Shown here piece after piece: positions 12,035 through 26,369 of a DNA stretch of 64,000 nucleotides. Numbering within the stretch: position 1 is the first letter of the stretch; every line of letters starts with the position of its first letter. The notes beneath the pieces were generated by a model. It was not told where the DNA came from. It saw only the letters and a list, made by a program, of their open reading frames with translations, and ran no database searches. The position numbers and the translations under genes are program-made. This DNA is from Cladorhizidae sp. MBARI D1340-BT2 (lineage: Eukaryota; Porifera; Demospongiae; Poecilosclerida; Cladorhizidae), in the NCBI GenBank assembly GCA_028752905.1, contig JAQNBH010000002.1, forward strand, positions 19,066,430 through 19,130,429. The letters are read 5' to 3'.

Positions 12035-15000
12035 AAGACTTTCTATTACACGAGCAGGAGTTCTTCAGAATCCACCACCAACATGAATTAGCTAAGAATC
12101 TCACATGACTTCAATCAGGGAGGCCAACCAAGTTACTATGTAATCACTACCTATAGAGCAAGCAATTTTTGTTAGCCATGTCTGTCTCTGACTGTAGACC
12201 CAGACTTTTTGGTCCATGGGGTGATCTCATTGTGCTTATAGCTAGCAGCCCATCCAAATGTTACTCATTTGCCACAAATATATGCGACGTGAAGTTGTTG
12301 ACTTGATCACTGAGCCACTACTACTCGAAAGTAGTCTATTGTCTGCTTTTGTGTACTATCTGCTGGCCTGAATAAATTTTTATTTTATATAAATCAGCTC
12401 AATGCACATCAGGTATATAGGGAAGTTATATAGGGAAGTTATAATGCAGTAACTCATTGCCTTGGGAGAATGGGCCAACAGCTATGATAACTGCAGTGTA
12501 CACTACCAGCCTATCTATAAGTTCCATGCAGCTGCACAGCAGTTCTCACTCTCACTGTTGCCTCATACTACATGTAGAGATGATTATTCCTCCTATCATA
12601 CTAGATTCATTGCCTGATAAGTGGGCCTGGCAGTTATATTAACTAGTGCACTAACAGCTTATATTAGTTTTATACTGTAGCATGTAGAGCAGCTCACCTT
12701 GTCACTACTGCGGAATGGTACAGATAGGTTTTGATTTATCAATTTATAAGTTACCAATTCAAGCACATAACTATACTGCTAGTGGATTTGTTTATGGCTG
12801 AGAATAATTCATATGCTAATTCGATTCCAGTAAAGGAACTCTATGAACTGGAAGAAAACTACATCACATTACCAAATCACTAGCTAAATTAGATCGTTAA
12901 TATACAATGACTGAACATCGAATTATAAAAATAAATGGGCATAGGAAATGGGTTTAGTTAAAGGTGGGCTTGTCTTTGTCCTTGAAGATATTTGGGGGGA
13001 AATGGGATCGATCTTAATTTAATCTCAGGTAGAGTAGTTGCACTTGTAAGTTTGTTATAAAAGTACTCAGAAAGGAAACCACATTAGGTGTACCCAAACA
13101 TTGCTAAATCTAACTTCCTACTCACCAGCTTGGCTCGTAGAGTTTAAGGAAACCAGATTAGATGTACCCAAACATTGCTGCATCTAACTTTCTACTCACC
13201 AGCTTGTTTGGTAGAGTTTAGACCATGTATTTAGTCATCATTTTCCCCCCTGATACTCCTCAGTGTACCTGTAACAATAACCAAAGCTGAAACAAGTTTT
13301 TGTACATTATGTATTTTGTGAACTACCCTTGGTCAGCCATGAGTCAACCTTGGATGAATATTACTCTTGGCCATGTATCGTATCTCCCCTATCATCATAG
13401 TGCGAACCAGCTACTGTGAAGATGGGAGAGCAAGAAATGTATAAAAAATAAAAAGTTAAAAATAACCATACACTCAGGAGTGAGTCATCATTCATACAGC
13501 ATGCGTAGTGGGAAATATAAAATATTTGATAATTTTCGGGATATTGACGGTATGCAATAATGTTTGGCAGTTGCGCCCAAGGTCATAATAAAGTGGTTGT
13601 TGGAAAATCTACTCAGGATACATTAGATCTAATCAAGATCTAACCAATCAGAGTTTAGAATAACTTCCATACTAGTGTTAGAGCCACTATATATACCATC
13701 TAAAATGAAATCTTATTTAGCTGAGCCTGGCATCTGCACAGGTACTTGCACTGTTGCTGTTGTATTCAACATCGTAAAGATCTGATGTTGCAGTATCTGG
13801 TTACCCCATTTTAAATTGACCGCAGCCACTTTATTCTAGTTCTCAGTGACTATATGTCACGGTTATGATGACCTGGGGAGTTGCTGTATCATAGTATACA
13901 GTGACCTACCGGGTGTTGGAGTGTGACCCAACTCTTGTCGATGTTGTCTTAGGAGGCAAATCATTTTAGCATATATAGTAAGGAATCAGTATGTTGAATA
14001 AACCATCTGTGATTCGAGTGGTTATGCAAAGATATATGTTGTGGCTCATCTGAGGAAGGAGTGCAGATGTGTAAGAAAACAGTGAACCCTGTACTTGACT
14101 GTTACAGTCTTGCTTTCCATGATCTTTGTGGATGCAGTTCATTTTAGATACTATGATTTCAGTGCAGCAGACAACTGAGTGCATTTTGTTAGTAACTAGG
14201 CAAAGATATCTGTCTTACTGAGTTGTGACCTATCTGAGAATGGAGTGTTTTTGAGTGAGTAAACAGTTCCCCCCTCCTACCTCTGGATGCAGTAATTTTC
14301 TCCCAGTCTGTTGTGACTTGTCCAAGAGGTATTTCAGATATAATGCATGATGGGTGTTGCTGTGCATGTTGATCTCCCTTTAAAATCTATATCCTAATTC
14401 TCAGTAATCATCAATACCCCGAATCAATCTATACTGATCTTTCTCGGAATGGAGTGACCCCCTCTTACTATTCCATGGTCATCTGAGGAGCAGTTCATTT
14501 GAGCATAAATAGTACTAGATTTCAATAATGCGAATAAAGCATCTGGGATTGGGGTGATTTTGCAAAGATAGTAGTTCTGATCTCTCTGAGGATAGAGTGC
14601 ATTTCTTGAAATATCTGGTGACCAACTTTAAAATGAACACCAGGTGATTATACTCAGTGACACTTGTCACCAAATACTAGGATATGTTTAGGAGTAACTA
14701 AAATACATAGCAACTATATATTTTCAGAATTTACGAATATGATCTTTGAAGATGGTCTCTGTCACTGCCAATTAAAGAACTTGTTTTATTTTTATACAAC
14801 TTTATTTTACTCATATTAAACCTTGTCGTAGAGCATTTGTTATCATTTTAGTTATACAAAATTTGGTATTTCCAGTTCTCTTGGTTTTCTACAGCTTAAC
14901 TGTTATATTCTAAATAATAATCATCTTTAGTGTTTCTTAAATGCCCAGCTCTGAAGCACCTCTTCTTGCACCAATAAATGTATTGTCTGTAAGTTTTGTT

Positions 15001-16990
15001 GTCGATATACAAGATGAAGTGCTGCATAACTTTTTGGTTGCTTATTTCAATCAAATCAAGTGGATTCCTATACCCAACTGCAGATTATATAGTGAACAGG
15101 TTGATTCTTGAAAGAAATAGTTAGAGTTATAAATGCAGTTATAAAGTTGGTAGACAATTAGTGGAAGTAGGCATTCACTTTTCTTTTATGGTTGGTAGGT
15201 TATATATGGTGTGTATGCAGATTTGGGAGATACCTATGTTTCTATGGCAATGACCACATGTACCTGGATACCATCTCCCTTAACTGGTGCTCTTGTAATA
15301 GTAAAGTATCTTCCCACCCTCTGGGAAAGGGGGGAAGATACGTTGACATGGGCAGATTCTTGTCTTGTGTAAAAGTGGGCTTTGTACTAAACCTAGAAGG
15401 GAGTCAAGACCTTATTATTTGTACTTGACTTAGTGACAAATAAAATAACAGGAAGTATTCCATATGTACAATTTATAGTAGTAACTAATTAGGTGATTAC
15501 ACTAGTTCCAACCTAATTTAGTTTGCCTGGACTACGTGTAGGTGGGTGAAATATTGTATTTCTTCCTAGTATCTTCCTTGATGTTCTGCAGGATATTTGT
15601 AAGGCTTGAGCTTCATTTTCTTCACTATCACTGCAAGTCCATTGCTCATGGAGAAAATATGAAATAATTAATTTAAAAACATTAACAGGTTCGTTGAGTT
15701 CATGTTCTTATACTGTGTTGAAGTACTTTCCTGTCAACATAACTCAATAATGTGTAGGCGCTGTGGTGGCCTGTTTCCCTTAGCTCAATGAGCCTCGCTG
15801 TAACTCGGTGATGTGTAGGATCTGTTAAGTTCTGTCTCTCTGTGGCTCAGTGATGTGTATGAGCGGTGGTGTCCTGTCTCTCTGGGCTCAGTTAAAAACA
15901 ACCCATATACTCGGTTGTGAGTTACTATTCATGTCAATCCATAGTGGGAAATATTGACGGGAAAAATATTTGACGATTTCCTTTAAGATAGAAAATAGCT
16001 GAGAATTATCTGAGGAAGCATCATATGAAAAAAGTAAACCCTCTACTTGACTGTGACAGCCACTCCATCCAATGGTTTGAAGAGGTTTACACAAAGCCAT
16101 ATACATCATGTCCTTATCATCATTACTCAACCAAGGCCACCTTCTCTTTCTAGTAAACCACACCCTCTTCTTGCAACATTGTATAACCCCCATCCCCCCC
16201 CCCCCCTACAACACACACAAATATATGTGTCAATGAAGTTGTTAACTTGATTGCTGAGCCACTACTACTCGACCAGTAGCCTATTGCCTATTCCGTTTGT
16301 TCCTCATTCACCTCCCACCCAACCATTCCCCTCCAACCTCAGTGAAATGTGTAGTAACTGCTAACTTAAATAAATTTTTGTTTTATGTAAATCAGCTCAA
16401 TGGTTATATCATATTTACAGGTATATAGGTTAATTACAAATCATATAAAGCAGTAACTAATTGCTTGGGAGAATGGGCCAACAGCTATAACAACTGGAGT
16501 ATACTCTACCAGCTTATTTCCATGCAGCTGCACTGCATCTCTTACTCTCATTGTTGCCTCATAATACATGTACAGATGATTATTTATTGTATCATGCATT
16601 AACTTCTTGCCTGTGAAGTGTCTGTCAGTTATCTTAACTAGAGGCTGCACTACCAGCTTACATCAATTATGGAGCAGCTCTCAATAGCTTTTTGTTACTT
16701 CTCACTATTACTGAATGGTATAGCCAAAATTTATCGGTTTTGATGTAACAATTTAAAATTAAGTTCCAACACATAGCTCTACTACTAGTTATGGCTCAGA
16801 ATAACTGATATGATTCTTCACCTCAGAGTACCCTACTCAAAATCATTATGTGGTTGTGCTACTTTGATTCCAGTAAAGAAACACTATGAAAACTACATCC
16901 CACTAACTAAAGCACTTGCTAAATTAGATTGTTAATATACAATGGCTCGACAGCTATTTATAAATCTGCGTACACTGTTAATGGCCATAG
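12035..16990 (-). repeat. Inverted, rearranged pieces of the large repeat
   Basis: Read on the minus strand this matches several parts of copy A: 12220-13230 to about 6740-5690, 13230-13700 to 5690-5200, 13700-14640 to 5200-4230, and 16080-16990 to 6900-5940. 15000-15700 matches module N1 and 15720-15890 is the M1 minisatellite. The order differs from copy A, so it is a mosaic. 14650-15000 is unassigned. The divergence is clearly greater than between A and A'. No coding sequence. Confidence 0.65.
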
Positions 16991-17642
16991 GAATAGGGTT
17001 TAGTTAAAGTTGGGCATGTTTCTCTCTCTCTCTCCTACTTGAAGTTCAGAGAAGTGAACACAGCTGGTAGGTATGTGTCAGCAGCTCTTTTTTGACTGCT
17101 AGCTACTGGGATCTCAAGGTTAATGGCTCACTTTCACAATCCCTAAACAGTCTGCTTCCATTGGAACTCATGAAACATGATAGGTTCTTTCAAGAATGGC
17201 CGAGCAATCTCTTCCATAGCCTTTCAGCCAATTTTTCTTCTGAAGTAAACTGGGTATAGTCACACTGTGAGTTTCATTAGTAAAAAATAGTTCATAGCCG
17301 TAAGGTTCTACAAAAATATTTTGACACGCAATATTTTCTTACGGATTATTTTAAACATGAAGTGCTCCAGATCTACTGTGTATCTTCACTTTCTACCGCA
17401 CAGAGGTTCATACTCGGCCTCCACTCCCTATATCTACCTTTGCCAACTCTTCCTCCACTGCCCATGACCTGGCTAAATCTAAGTATTTTTGGCTTCCTGG
17501 TATGAGAAGGGTCGGGTGGAGTTGGTTAGGATGGAGGGGGTTAACTTTGCCAACTTTGATGAAATCCTTAATATTTTCAACTAATCGGCATCTAACTCTG
17601 TGAATCTTGCTATTTCAAACATTCAGATTGCGTTGCTGTTAA

Positions 17643-18640
17643 GGGGGTGCTTTAGGTTAAACCACAAAAAACATGCCATGAAGTAAAAACCGTCATACCT
17701 TTTAGTTTTCTAGGCCTACACAAATATAATTTTTGTTGTCAAAAGATAGATCTTTCTATCTGCTTTCAAGTGATCTGTATAATGATATATTTACAGGTGT
17801 TTTTCTATCTATATAGGGACCTGCAGTCATCATACCTCCTCAAAATTACCATTCACAGCTTCCCATCTTGGATATTGGATCAAATGACTTCAAACTTGTT
17901 GTTTGTTTAGATATTGCATTAGTCTTTGTTATCAACGATCAGAAAAAAAAAAAAATTCCCACTGTTTGCTGGGTTCATATAGATGTCACGCCCACTAAGC
18001 AACATAACGTTTTATTAATATGAATTTAAAAAAAATTGATCGTTGAACACAAAGAGCAAAGAAAGAGATATACAAGGTTTGGGCAATTTTTTTTATACAT
18101 AGTTATGCTGTGAATGGCAATTGGAAACCGGTTAACAAAAAGCTGTTACAGCCGTCTAAAGGGGGACCAAGGGTATTTTTTACTTAAAAAAAAAATACTT
18201 GTGGTTACAAATTTAGAGCTCCGTAGATTCAAACTTCATGGTATGGACTTGATATATAGGTCCCTCCACTTTAGTGTCTAGTAACTTGCCTATAATTAAC
18301 CTATGAAATATATTTTATTATTAAAAGAGAGCACACAGAGAGACCTATCTTTTGAGCTATATATATCAAGTCTATACCATGAAGTTTGCAGAATCTACGG
18401 AGCTCTGAAGTTGTGACCCCAGGTTTTAAAAAATTATAATAAAAGCTCACCCTCCAGGACAGCCATTTCTTTGTCAAGAATTGAATGGAGGTGTATGTAC
18501 AAAAGTCACTATAAGTCCAGAATGGAACATCCAAATCTTCTCAAATTTTGAATGCAGCATCTTACAGGTCGCCTGGCAACATATTTATGGCGAAAAAACC
18601 CACCCAAAAACCAAAAACATTGTTAGACCTGAAGCACCCC
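17643..18640. mobile_element. TTAA-target non-autonomous transposon with palindromic core
   Basis: TTAA at 17639-17642 and 18641-18644 flanks 998 bp that is absent from the paralogous site at about 58780 (TTGCTGTTAACATTG). The left terminus is GGGGGTGCTTTAGGT; the right terminus, reversed, is GGGGTGCTTCAGGTC. TTAA duplication is typical of piggyBac-type transposition. There is no transposase frame. It contains a smaller palindrome at 18190-18420. Confidence 0.8.
18190..18420. repeat. Inverted repeat sharing the palindromic TTAA-family core
   Basis: The left arm has GTGGTTACAAATTTAGAGCT, CCGTAGATTC and CTTCATGGTATGGACTTGA. The right arm repeats these inverted (TCAAGTCTATACCATGAAG, GAATCTACGGAGCTC). 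It is a shortened form of the palindrome at 56190-56790. Confidence 0.75.
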
Positions 18641-18834
18641 TTAATATTGTAGCATTGCATTTTACAAAATCAGAGTGATGGTGGAGACCACAAGTTTGGA
18701 GAGCATGGGTGATTCTAGGAATCCATTTAGGGTAGTTCTGATTAACCTGTAATAAGAGGTTAAACTATTTTTCTACTTTAAAAAAAACCCAGTAAACAAA
18801 TTAATTTGGTTCCAGTATATACAGTTTACCTAAA

Positions 18835-20095
18835 TACAGTTACAAATGGCATTAGCATCCTTCTTGCATGCTTATTTGCAAATGAATGAACCAAGGCATC
18901 CAAGTCAATACGCTCCATGGTAATAAATCCAGAAACACCTCCCTGACAAATGACAATTGTTCTGAATTTACTGCAGTCGGTAACTTCATCAGCTAAAATA
19001 GAGAATATTTAATTTCCTCTACTATTTCATCACGCACAGCATCCCCAATAATTTCATTCTGGATGGTGTTTGAGGTGTAAATAGCATTCTTAGGTGCACT
19101 TTGTAAGTTTTGCTAAACTTTTGTCTGTTCTTGCTCTGAAATGTACAATCACAATAAAGTTCCTACTATTATGACATTTAGACTCCATGGAAACTACTCT
19201 ATGCCCTCTCAAGGAAAGGCCCTGTAGTCCGCAAAACATGGCCTCTATTAATGATTTAATCATTTCTCATTCTTTCTTCTCGTTCCCTCCCAATTAAACT
19301 TCCAACAATTGATGAAAAGTTAAAACGAATTTCGTATAAACTGAGATATTTTAGACATAGAATCCAGGTGGTATGCATTCTTTTCATGACGAAGAAAGAC
19401 AGAAGATTGTGAAGTCCACAGACGGAATGGCTCAATTACAAGTATCCCTAGTCTTTGATGGCCTGCTGTATAAAGAGAAAACAGAGCACATGCCCTGCAA
19501 TAGACACCATCTTCACTTGGACTATAGATTAGCCATGGGTGGTTTTGCACCCACTGTGTCCTAAATTTTCTGTGGCACCCATTCATGAATGTAGTGGGAT
19601 AATTAATACGGCCAGAAATGAAGCGTACAATTTTCATTTTTTGATCGTCGGGCAACCCATGCACAAAATTGTGGCCTTGACGCAGCAAATTCCTATGTTT
19701 GTGTGTCGGTGGAATATTCATTAGGGAAATGGGGGGCAGTAGCACTACGGGAGAGTGCTGGTGTGGTATCAGTGGCCATGGTGTGATTGTTAGCAACTGA
19801 AGATGATGGTGTGTGCTGTTCAGTGGTGCCAGTATTGCCAATCGAGGCTGAAAATTATGATATTATTATCTTGGTGAAGAGTGCTAGTGCCAGCAATAGC
19901 CGTCGGTACAACTATATGTAGGATAAATATAAAATAAATACACCCTATATAACTGTGGTATTTTTTATTAGGATATAGCCTAGCTAATTGAGATGGAATA
20001 TAGTAAAGTTTTTGTATATACTTACTCACTCTTTTCCAGTCATTGAGACTAGTTTGGCCTTCCATGCTCTTCCTTTTCCTCTGATAACAGGGTTA
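18835..20095 (-). pseudogene. hAT transposase remnant, ZMYM1-like type (copy 1)
   Basis: On the minus strand, an N-terminal exon (KAKLVSMTGKE, with a GTGAGTAAG donor near 20030) precedes a frame with INYPTTFMNGCHRKF, WLIYSPSEDGVYCRACALF and PFRLWTS. That is the TTF-type zinc finger that precedes this class of hAT transposase. Further on come GNF-, QNEIIGDAV- and LADEVTDCSKF-like stretches, the last holding the first catalytic aspartate. Frameshifts separate them and the C-terminal half is missing. Its paralogue is at 59015-60290. It is an old, non-functional copy duplicated with block B. Confidence 0.65.
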
Positions 20096-20429
20096 GTGCC
20101 TACGCTTGACAAGCCTGCGAGAAACAAAGAGCAGAATGAGTTGGGAGTTACCAGCACACTGCCTAGGGTTTCTCCAAACTGGCCATCCTTAGCTAACCAA
20201 TAATAACAAGGGTAGTTCGTCCAAACTCGACAAACTGGTCTGGAACCGGCTGAGGAGAGGGTGTATGAAAGATTAATTTTAACAGTCTCCCCACCTCACT
20301 CAATTCTGTGTATGGATTTTTTGGCATAGTTTCCACCTCAATAACATTCTAATGCTGCTGGGGAAAAAGAAAAAAAGTCTGAAGTCTTAATAATTGCCTC
20401 AGAATAGCTCCACCACAGTTCATGTTCAA

Positions 20430-20690
20430 TCAAGACAAACCACCAATAGCTCCTGCACTTCACTGAGCCACAGGTATGCAGCTCCAACAGAGCATTGAGC
20501 CACAGCTAGACAGGTCATCACAGGACCGACATTTAATTGAGCCCAGGGAGACAGGCCATCACAGTTCCTAGACATAACAGAACCACAGGGAGCCGGGTCA
20601 TAACAGCTGCTATACATCACTGGGTTACAGAGAGACAGGCCGCCTCAGCTCCTACACAGTACTGAGTCATGTTGGCAGGAAAGTGCTTCA
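20430..20690. repeat. M1 minisatellite, about 40 bp unit
   Basis: Repeated CACTGAGCCAC, GGGAGACAGGCCATCACAG and CTCCTACACA motifs. Other tracts of the same unit are at 31440-31740 and 62130-62510, and inverted at 15720-15890. It sits upstream of module N1 each time. Confidence 0.7.
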
Positions 20691-23600
20691 ACACACAGTA
20701 TAACAACATGCACTCAATGAACATGTTTCGGTTTTTAAAATTTCATATTTTGTCCATGAGCAATGGACTTGTGATAATAATGAAGACAGTAAAGCTAAAG
20801 CCTTCCCCAAATATCTGCTGAACATCAAGGAAGCCACTAGGAAGTAACCTCACACTACAGTTAATATAGCCACTTTAATTAGGTGGGAACTATTGAAAAA
20901 CCCCAATTAGTTAATGGAATACTTTCTAGCATTTAATCTGTCATACAAATACTAAGGTCATGACTCTCTTCTAAGTTTAGTACAAATATATGTACCACAT
21001 TTTCAAGACAAGAATATGACCACATCCACTTATCTCATTCCTTTCCCAGAAGGGGGTAAAGCACCAGCTGGTAGGTGCCTGTGGTCATCGCTATAGCAAC
21101 ACGGATATCTCCCAACTCTGCATACACACCATATATAACCTATCAAATCTACCAACCATAAAAGTGAATGCCTGTTCCAACTGATTGTTCAAAATGCCAT
21201 TTATTATTTATTTCAAGAATACATCTGCTCAAATCATTATGTAATCTGCAGTTTGGCATAAGAATCCACTCCATTGAAGTAAGCAACCAAAACGTATGCA
21301 GCACTCATCTTTAATGATTAACTTAATTTTAGTCCATGTATTACTTGTTAGATACATCCTTATACTAGGAGACTGTTTCTCACTGCCTCTATGAAGCTTT
21401 CTTTACTCATCTCTTCTTACAGAAAAACAATTAAAGCAAACAAGCTGATGTCGCCTGACATGTCGCAACCAGTGCTAGAATCTGTTCAATAAAGTGATGA
21501 GACTTCTTGTTGACAATATCACAAAAAAGATGCATCACTAGCATGAGTAACATATTGGGAACAAGCCTTTATTCACTATGCAGCTAAGACACAGCTGCAA
21601 GACGTAGCTGCCAATTCCTCATAATTATACCAACACAAAACAAGAAGGCACGAATGTGACGAAATGAATTCTTAGATATGCCAGAGACTGTGCTAGATTT
21701 CAAATTCCTGTCAACTTCTATTAGCTCAGAAGCTGATGGTGAGAGGTATCTATCTCTGCTGTGCTGTGCTAAACTTCACAACCACCTCTTTTGCTCTACT
21801 GGCCTCAGTAGATGGTATTGTGCACTATTATAGTTAGGATTATCTTGTCAACAAAACAAGGTGGACATGTGCAAGGTTGTTGGGCAATACTCTTTATTTG
21901 ATGCCCAAGGAGGTGGAGTGAACTAAATTAGCGGGGGAACTTAATTGATTTAAATACAATATACAGCAAATAGCTTCCCAGAAGCATCCTGTTCTTACAT
22001 TTACTTCACTTACTCTGCCTGTCAAACTCCTCAGCAAGAACCTGCATGATCTACTCATAGAGCCTAGTGTTCTTAGATACTAAGTCTGTCCACTAGCCAA
22101 CGGGCTTAACTTGATTCTATTGTTTATGAAATTAAGCAAATTGTCAATTTTCAGTTCTACTGTCAGCATTGATGTAGGCCTTAGGATTTCATCGTAGAGT
22201 CATTGTTGGATAAAGCATTCCTGACAGAAATACTGGTATCTCTTCGTCCATTTTTATGGTCAGCTTCAATGGTTGCATAGAACTTATGAAGGTGAGCAAC
22301 TCTGCACTCTTGTTTTCCATCTCAGTTCAAGGACATCTAAATACACAACAACAACAGCAATTCAAATAATGCACAACCTCACACAGCAAGACTGAGCCAA
22401 AAAACTAGTTTTTGTCATGACATTGAAATATATACAGCAATAAGAGCCAAATCACAAAGTTTCACCATATTTGCAAACAACACTACTCTGATCGACCAAA
22501 CACTTAAAAAACCCATTAGCTATTTGGACAGACCCAGCAAAACCCAGTAGCTATAGGCACAGGTTCCCAGATGGCAGGTAGGTAATCCACCTCATGCAGT
22601 ATGTGGTGCAAGTCTTCAATAAACTAATTAAATTTTATAACAGTGAGCAAATGACTTCCAGTAATATAATGAACACAATGAAGATGAAATCTATCAAATA
22701 TCAAGCTGCAGTGTAAAAGAAGCCCTAAGTAGAAACTTCAGTCACTTACCTGCACCTGGTTGTCTATGCCAACCCTAGTTAGGTGGCCAGCACTTTCTGC
22801 AAGTTTCCCGAGCTTTAAAGAGACTGCTGCCTTCGTGTGAGCCATCTGTTTCCCATGAAAGATGCCTATTCTTGAAGGATTTAATTATCACTTCTGTGCT
22901 GAGTGAAAGCAAACTTCCTTCACCGTATCCAGGTAGCATTCTATCTGGAACTTTCAGACTTTCTGCTCATGCGTTGTCTGATAGAGGCATGCACTATTTC
23001 ATTCAAGATACTAAATTGTAGGCAATCTAATCGGGAGCATAGTCTATTTGTTTTGAGATAGTAGCTTCTATAATAGTGTGCGTCTAACAGATGAAATATG
23101 GTAAGTTTGTCTGTCCGATCCAGTGTGAACGAGTCAGGAAGTTGATCAGTCTTTCTTGTGACTTAGTTGAGTGCAAATATACTTCACTGAAGGAAATTGA
23201 TCAGTCACGGTTGGGTTACTGTTTGTAGCTGCATAAATGACATGAAAATGCACATGCACTTCCTAATTCAAATTTAATAATAGCACTGGAAGTGGTCTGG
23301 TCATAGCCAGACTGGGCTGACTGTCAGAGCCTACCGTGGTATAAAGTCCACCTCTACACGAGGCCAGAATCTGCACACACAAACTTCCTCCCTACCAGTA
23401 GGTCTCCGTTCCCTTCCAGAGGGAATCATACCATCCCATAGTAAGTGAAGGTGTCCTAGTAATTGGTGACTAGTGGTCACTGAGAACTAGGACACTGTTG
23501 ACCCAGGTTCATTTTAAAGTGGGTCACCAGGTATTGAAACAACTGTACTCAATCCTCAGATAGGTCATGACTGGGTCTAATTACTCCAATCCCAGATGCA

Positions 23601-26369
23601 GTATTCACCTTGCTAGTACTATTTATATTGAAATGAACTGCCTCCTTGATCATTAGTAAGACTGATTCACTCCATTCTGAGGTAGGTTAGTGTGCACTGA
23701 CTGGAGTTATTGACAACTAGAATATATGACATCCATGTGAGTTTAAAGGTGGATCACCACAACAGCAATACTTGTCATGCATTGCACTTGGAATACCTGT
23801 TGGACAAGTCACAACAGACTGGGGGAAAGTTACTGCATCCAGAGGTAGGAGGGGGTAACTGTTTACTCACTCTAAAACAATCCATTCTCAGATAGGTCAC
23901 AACAGAGAAAGACTCTAAAAAATGCAATCCTCAGTTGTCTGCCAATGTAAAATAAAACTAACTGCATAGGAAGACCATGGAAAGCAAGGCAGGCACAGTC
24001 AACACAAGGCTCACTGTTTCCTTGCACATCTGCACTCCATCCTCAGATAAGCCACACCGAAATATTGGCATAACCACCCTAATCACAGATGCTATATTCT
24101 GCTCACTGCTATTTATGCTAAAATGATTTGACCCCTCAGACAATATCGATGAGTGGGGGAGGGTTAACTCCAACTCCCGGCAAGTCACTGTACACTAGGA
24201 TAGAGTGACTCCAGGGGTTACCATCCTAGAATTTCATGACATATGCTCACTGAGAACTAGAATACAGTGCCGGGGGTTAATTTAAAGTGTGGTAACCAGA
24301 TACTGCAACATCACACCTTTATGCTGCTGCACACAACAGAAACAGCATAAGGACCATGCGGATGCCAGGCATCACTAAATAGGATTCCATTTTAGATGGT
24401 ATATATTGTGTATCTCATGTTATTTTGGAAACTGTTCTAAACCCTGATCTGGTAGATCTTGCTGGATCTAATTTACCATGAGTAGATTTTGCAACAGATT
24501 ACCGTGGTCACAATTGCCAAATTTTATTACATATCGTCAAAATCGTCAAAATCCTGAAAATCAGCAATTATTTTGATCATCAACATTCCCTCACTATGCA
24601 TGCTGTATGAATGGTGGCTCACTCCTGTGAGTGTATGCTTGTTTTAAGTTTTTAGTTTTTGTACATTTCTTACCCTCCCATCGTCATAGTAGCTGGTTCA
24701 CACTATGATGATAGGGGAGATACGATACATGGCCGAGAGTCATATTTATACGAGGTTGACTCATGGCCGACCGTAGTCATTAAAATCCATAATGTAGAAA
24801 TTCAGCTTTGGCAGTATATAGTTACAGGTACAGTGAGGAGGATCAGGAAAAAACTGATTACTAAATACGTGGTATAAACTTGACCAGACAAGCTTGTGGG
24901 TAGGAAGTTAGGTGCAGCAAGTTTGGGTGCACTTAATGTGGTTTCCTTTTAAACTCTACCAGACAAGCTGGTCAGGAAATTAGATTTAGTTACTCCTAAT
25001 GTGGTTTCCTTTCTGAGTCCTAACAATTTCCTTTAGAACTACTTATAATTATAACAAACTTACAAGTGCAACTACTCGACCTGCAGAGATTTAATTATTG
25101 AACACAGAGATCGATCCACAAGCCCACCTTTAACTAAACCCATTTACTATGCTACAATTTGATGTTCACTCATTGTATATTAATGATCTAATTTAGCTAG
25201 TGGTTTGGTTAATGTGATGTAGTTTTCTTCCATTTCATAGAGTTCCTTTACTGGAATCAAATTAGCACAGTCACATAGCCATTTGTAGCAGAGAACTCTG
25301 CGGTGAAGAATTATTCTCAGCCATAAACAAATCTACTAGCGGTATAGTGAATTTGTAACATATAAATTTTAAACTGTTACAACAAAACCTACCTATACCA
25401 TTCCACAGTAGTGAGAACTAACAACAAGGTATCGAGAGCTGCTCTACATGTACTACAGTATAAAACTAATGTAAGCTGTTAGTGCACCAATTAGTTAATA
25501 ACTGCCAGGTCCACTACTTCTCAGGCAATAAATCTAGGCATGATAGGATAAATAATCATCTCTACATGTAGTATGAGGCAACAGTGAGTGTGAGAACTGC
25601 TGTGCAGCTGCATGGAACTTATAGTAAGCTGGTAGAGTACACTGCAGTTGTTATAGCTGTTGGCCCATTCTCCCAGGAATGAGTTACTGGATTATATGAT
25701 TTGTAACTTCCCTATATACCTGATGTGATATAACCTTTGAGCTGATTTATATAAAAAATATTATTATTCAGGCCAGCAGATAGTACACAATAGCAGACAA
25801 TAGACTACTTTCGAGTAGTAGTGGCTCAGTGATCACTTCACGTCGCATATATTTCTGGGAAATGAAAGACATTTTGAAGGCAAGAACCTGGCATAGATAG
25901 GTGAAGCTTGGAAGCAGGATGGCACTCGCCATTTTTCAGTACTGAGTGTTGTAACATTACGTAGTGGTATAGGTGACCAAGGTTTGGGGGGTGGGGGTTG
26001 GGGGGGGGGGGGGAGGTTGACATTTTGACAAGAGGAGGGTGTGGTTGACTAGGAAAAGTGGGTGGTTACCTTTGTATTGGTTCACAGAAGATGAAAAGGA
26101 AATGATGTAGCTATAATTATGTCTTTGTGTACACCTTTTCCTTTTCAAACCGATAGCAAAATGGTCAGAGTCAAGTACAGCGGTTACCCATTCCTTAAAC
26201 ATCTGCACTCCATCTTCTGATAAGTCACAACTAATATTATCTTGGCATAATCACTCTAATCACAGATGCTTTATTCTGGTTATTAAATCCATTATCCTAA
26301 TACCCAATATGATCTGACCTCAGACTATACTCAATGAAAGAGGGATTAAACAGCTTGCTTGACTTCTAT

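Larger units (their letters stand above)
17030..20230. repeat. Duplicated block B, copy 1
   Basis: It matches 58150-60610 in the same orientation from CTCTCTCTCCTACTTGAAG to CCAATAATAACAA. Copy 1 alone carries the TTAA element at 17643-18640. Copy 2 alone has about 180 extra bases at 60285-60470 and the CCGG element just after its end. Both copies carry the same minus-strand hAT transposase remnant. Confidence 0.75.

Noticed and set aside
19373..19724. Plus-strand frames over 19373-19724
   Set aside because: The minus strand holds the hAT TTF-finger motifs, so these are shadows.
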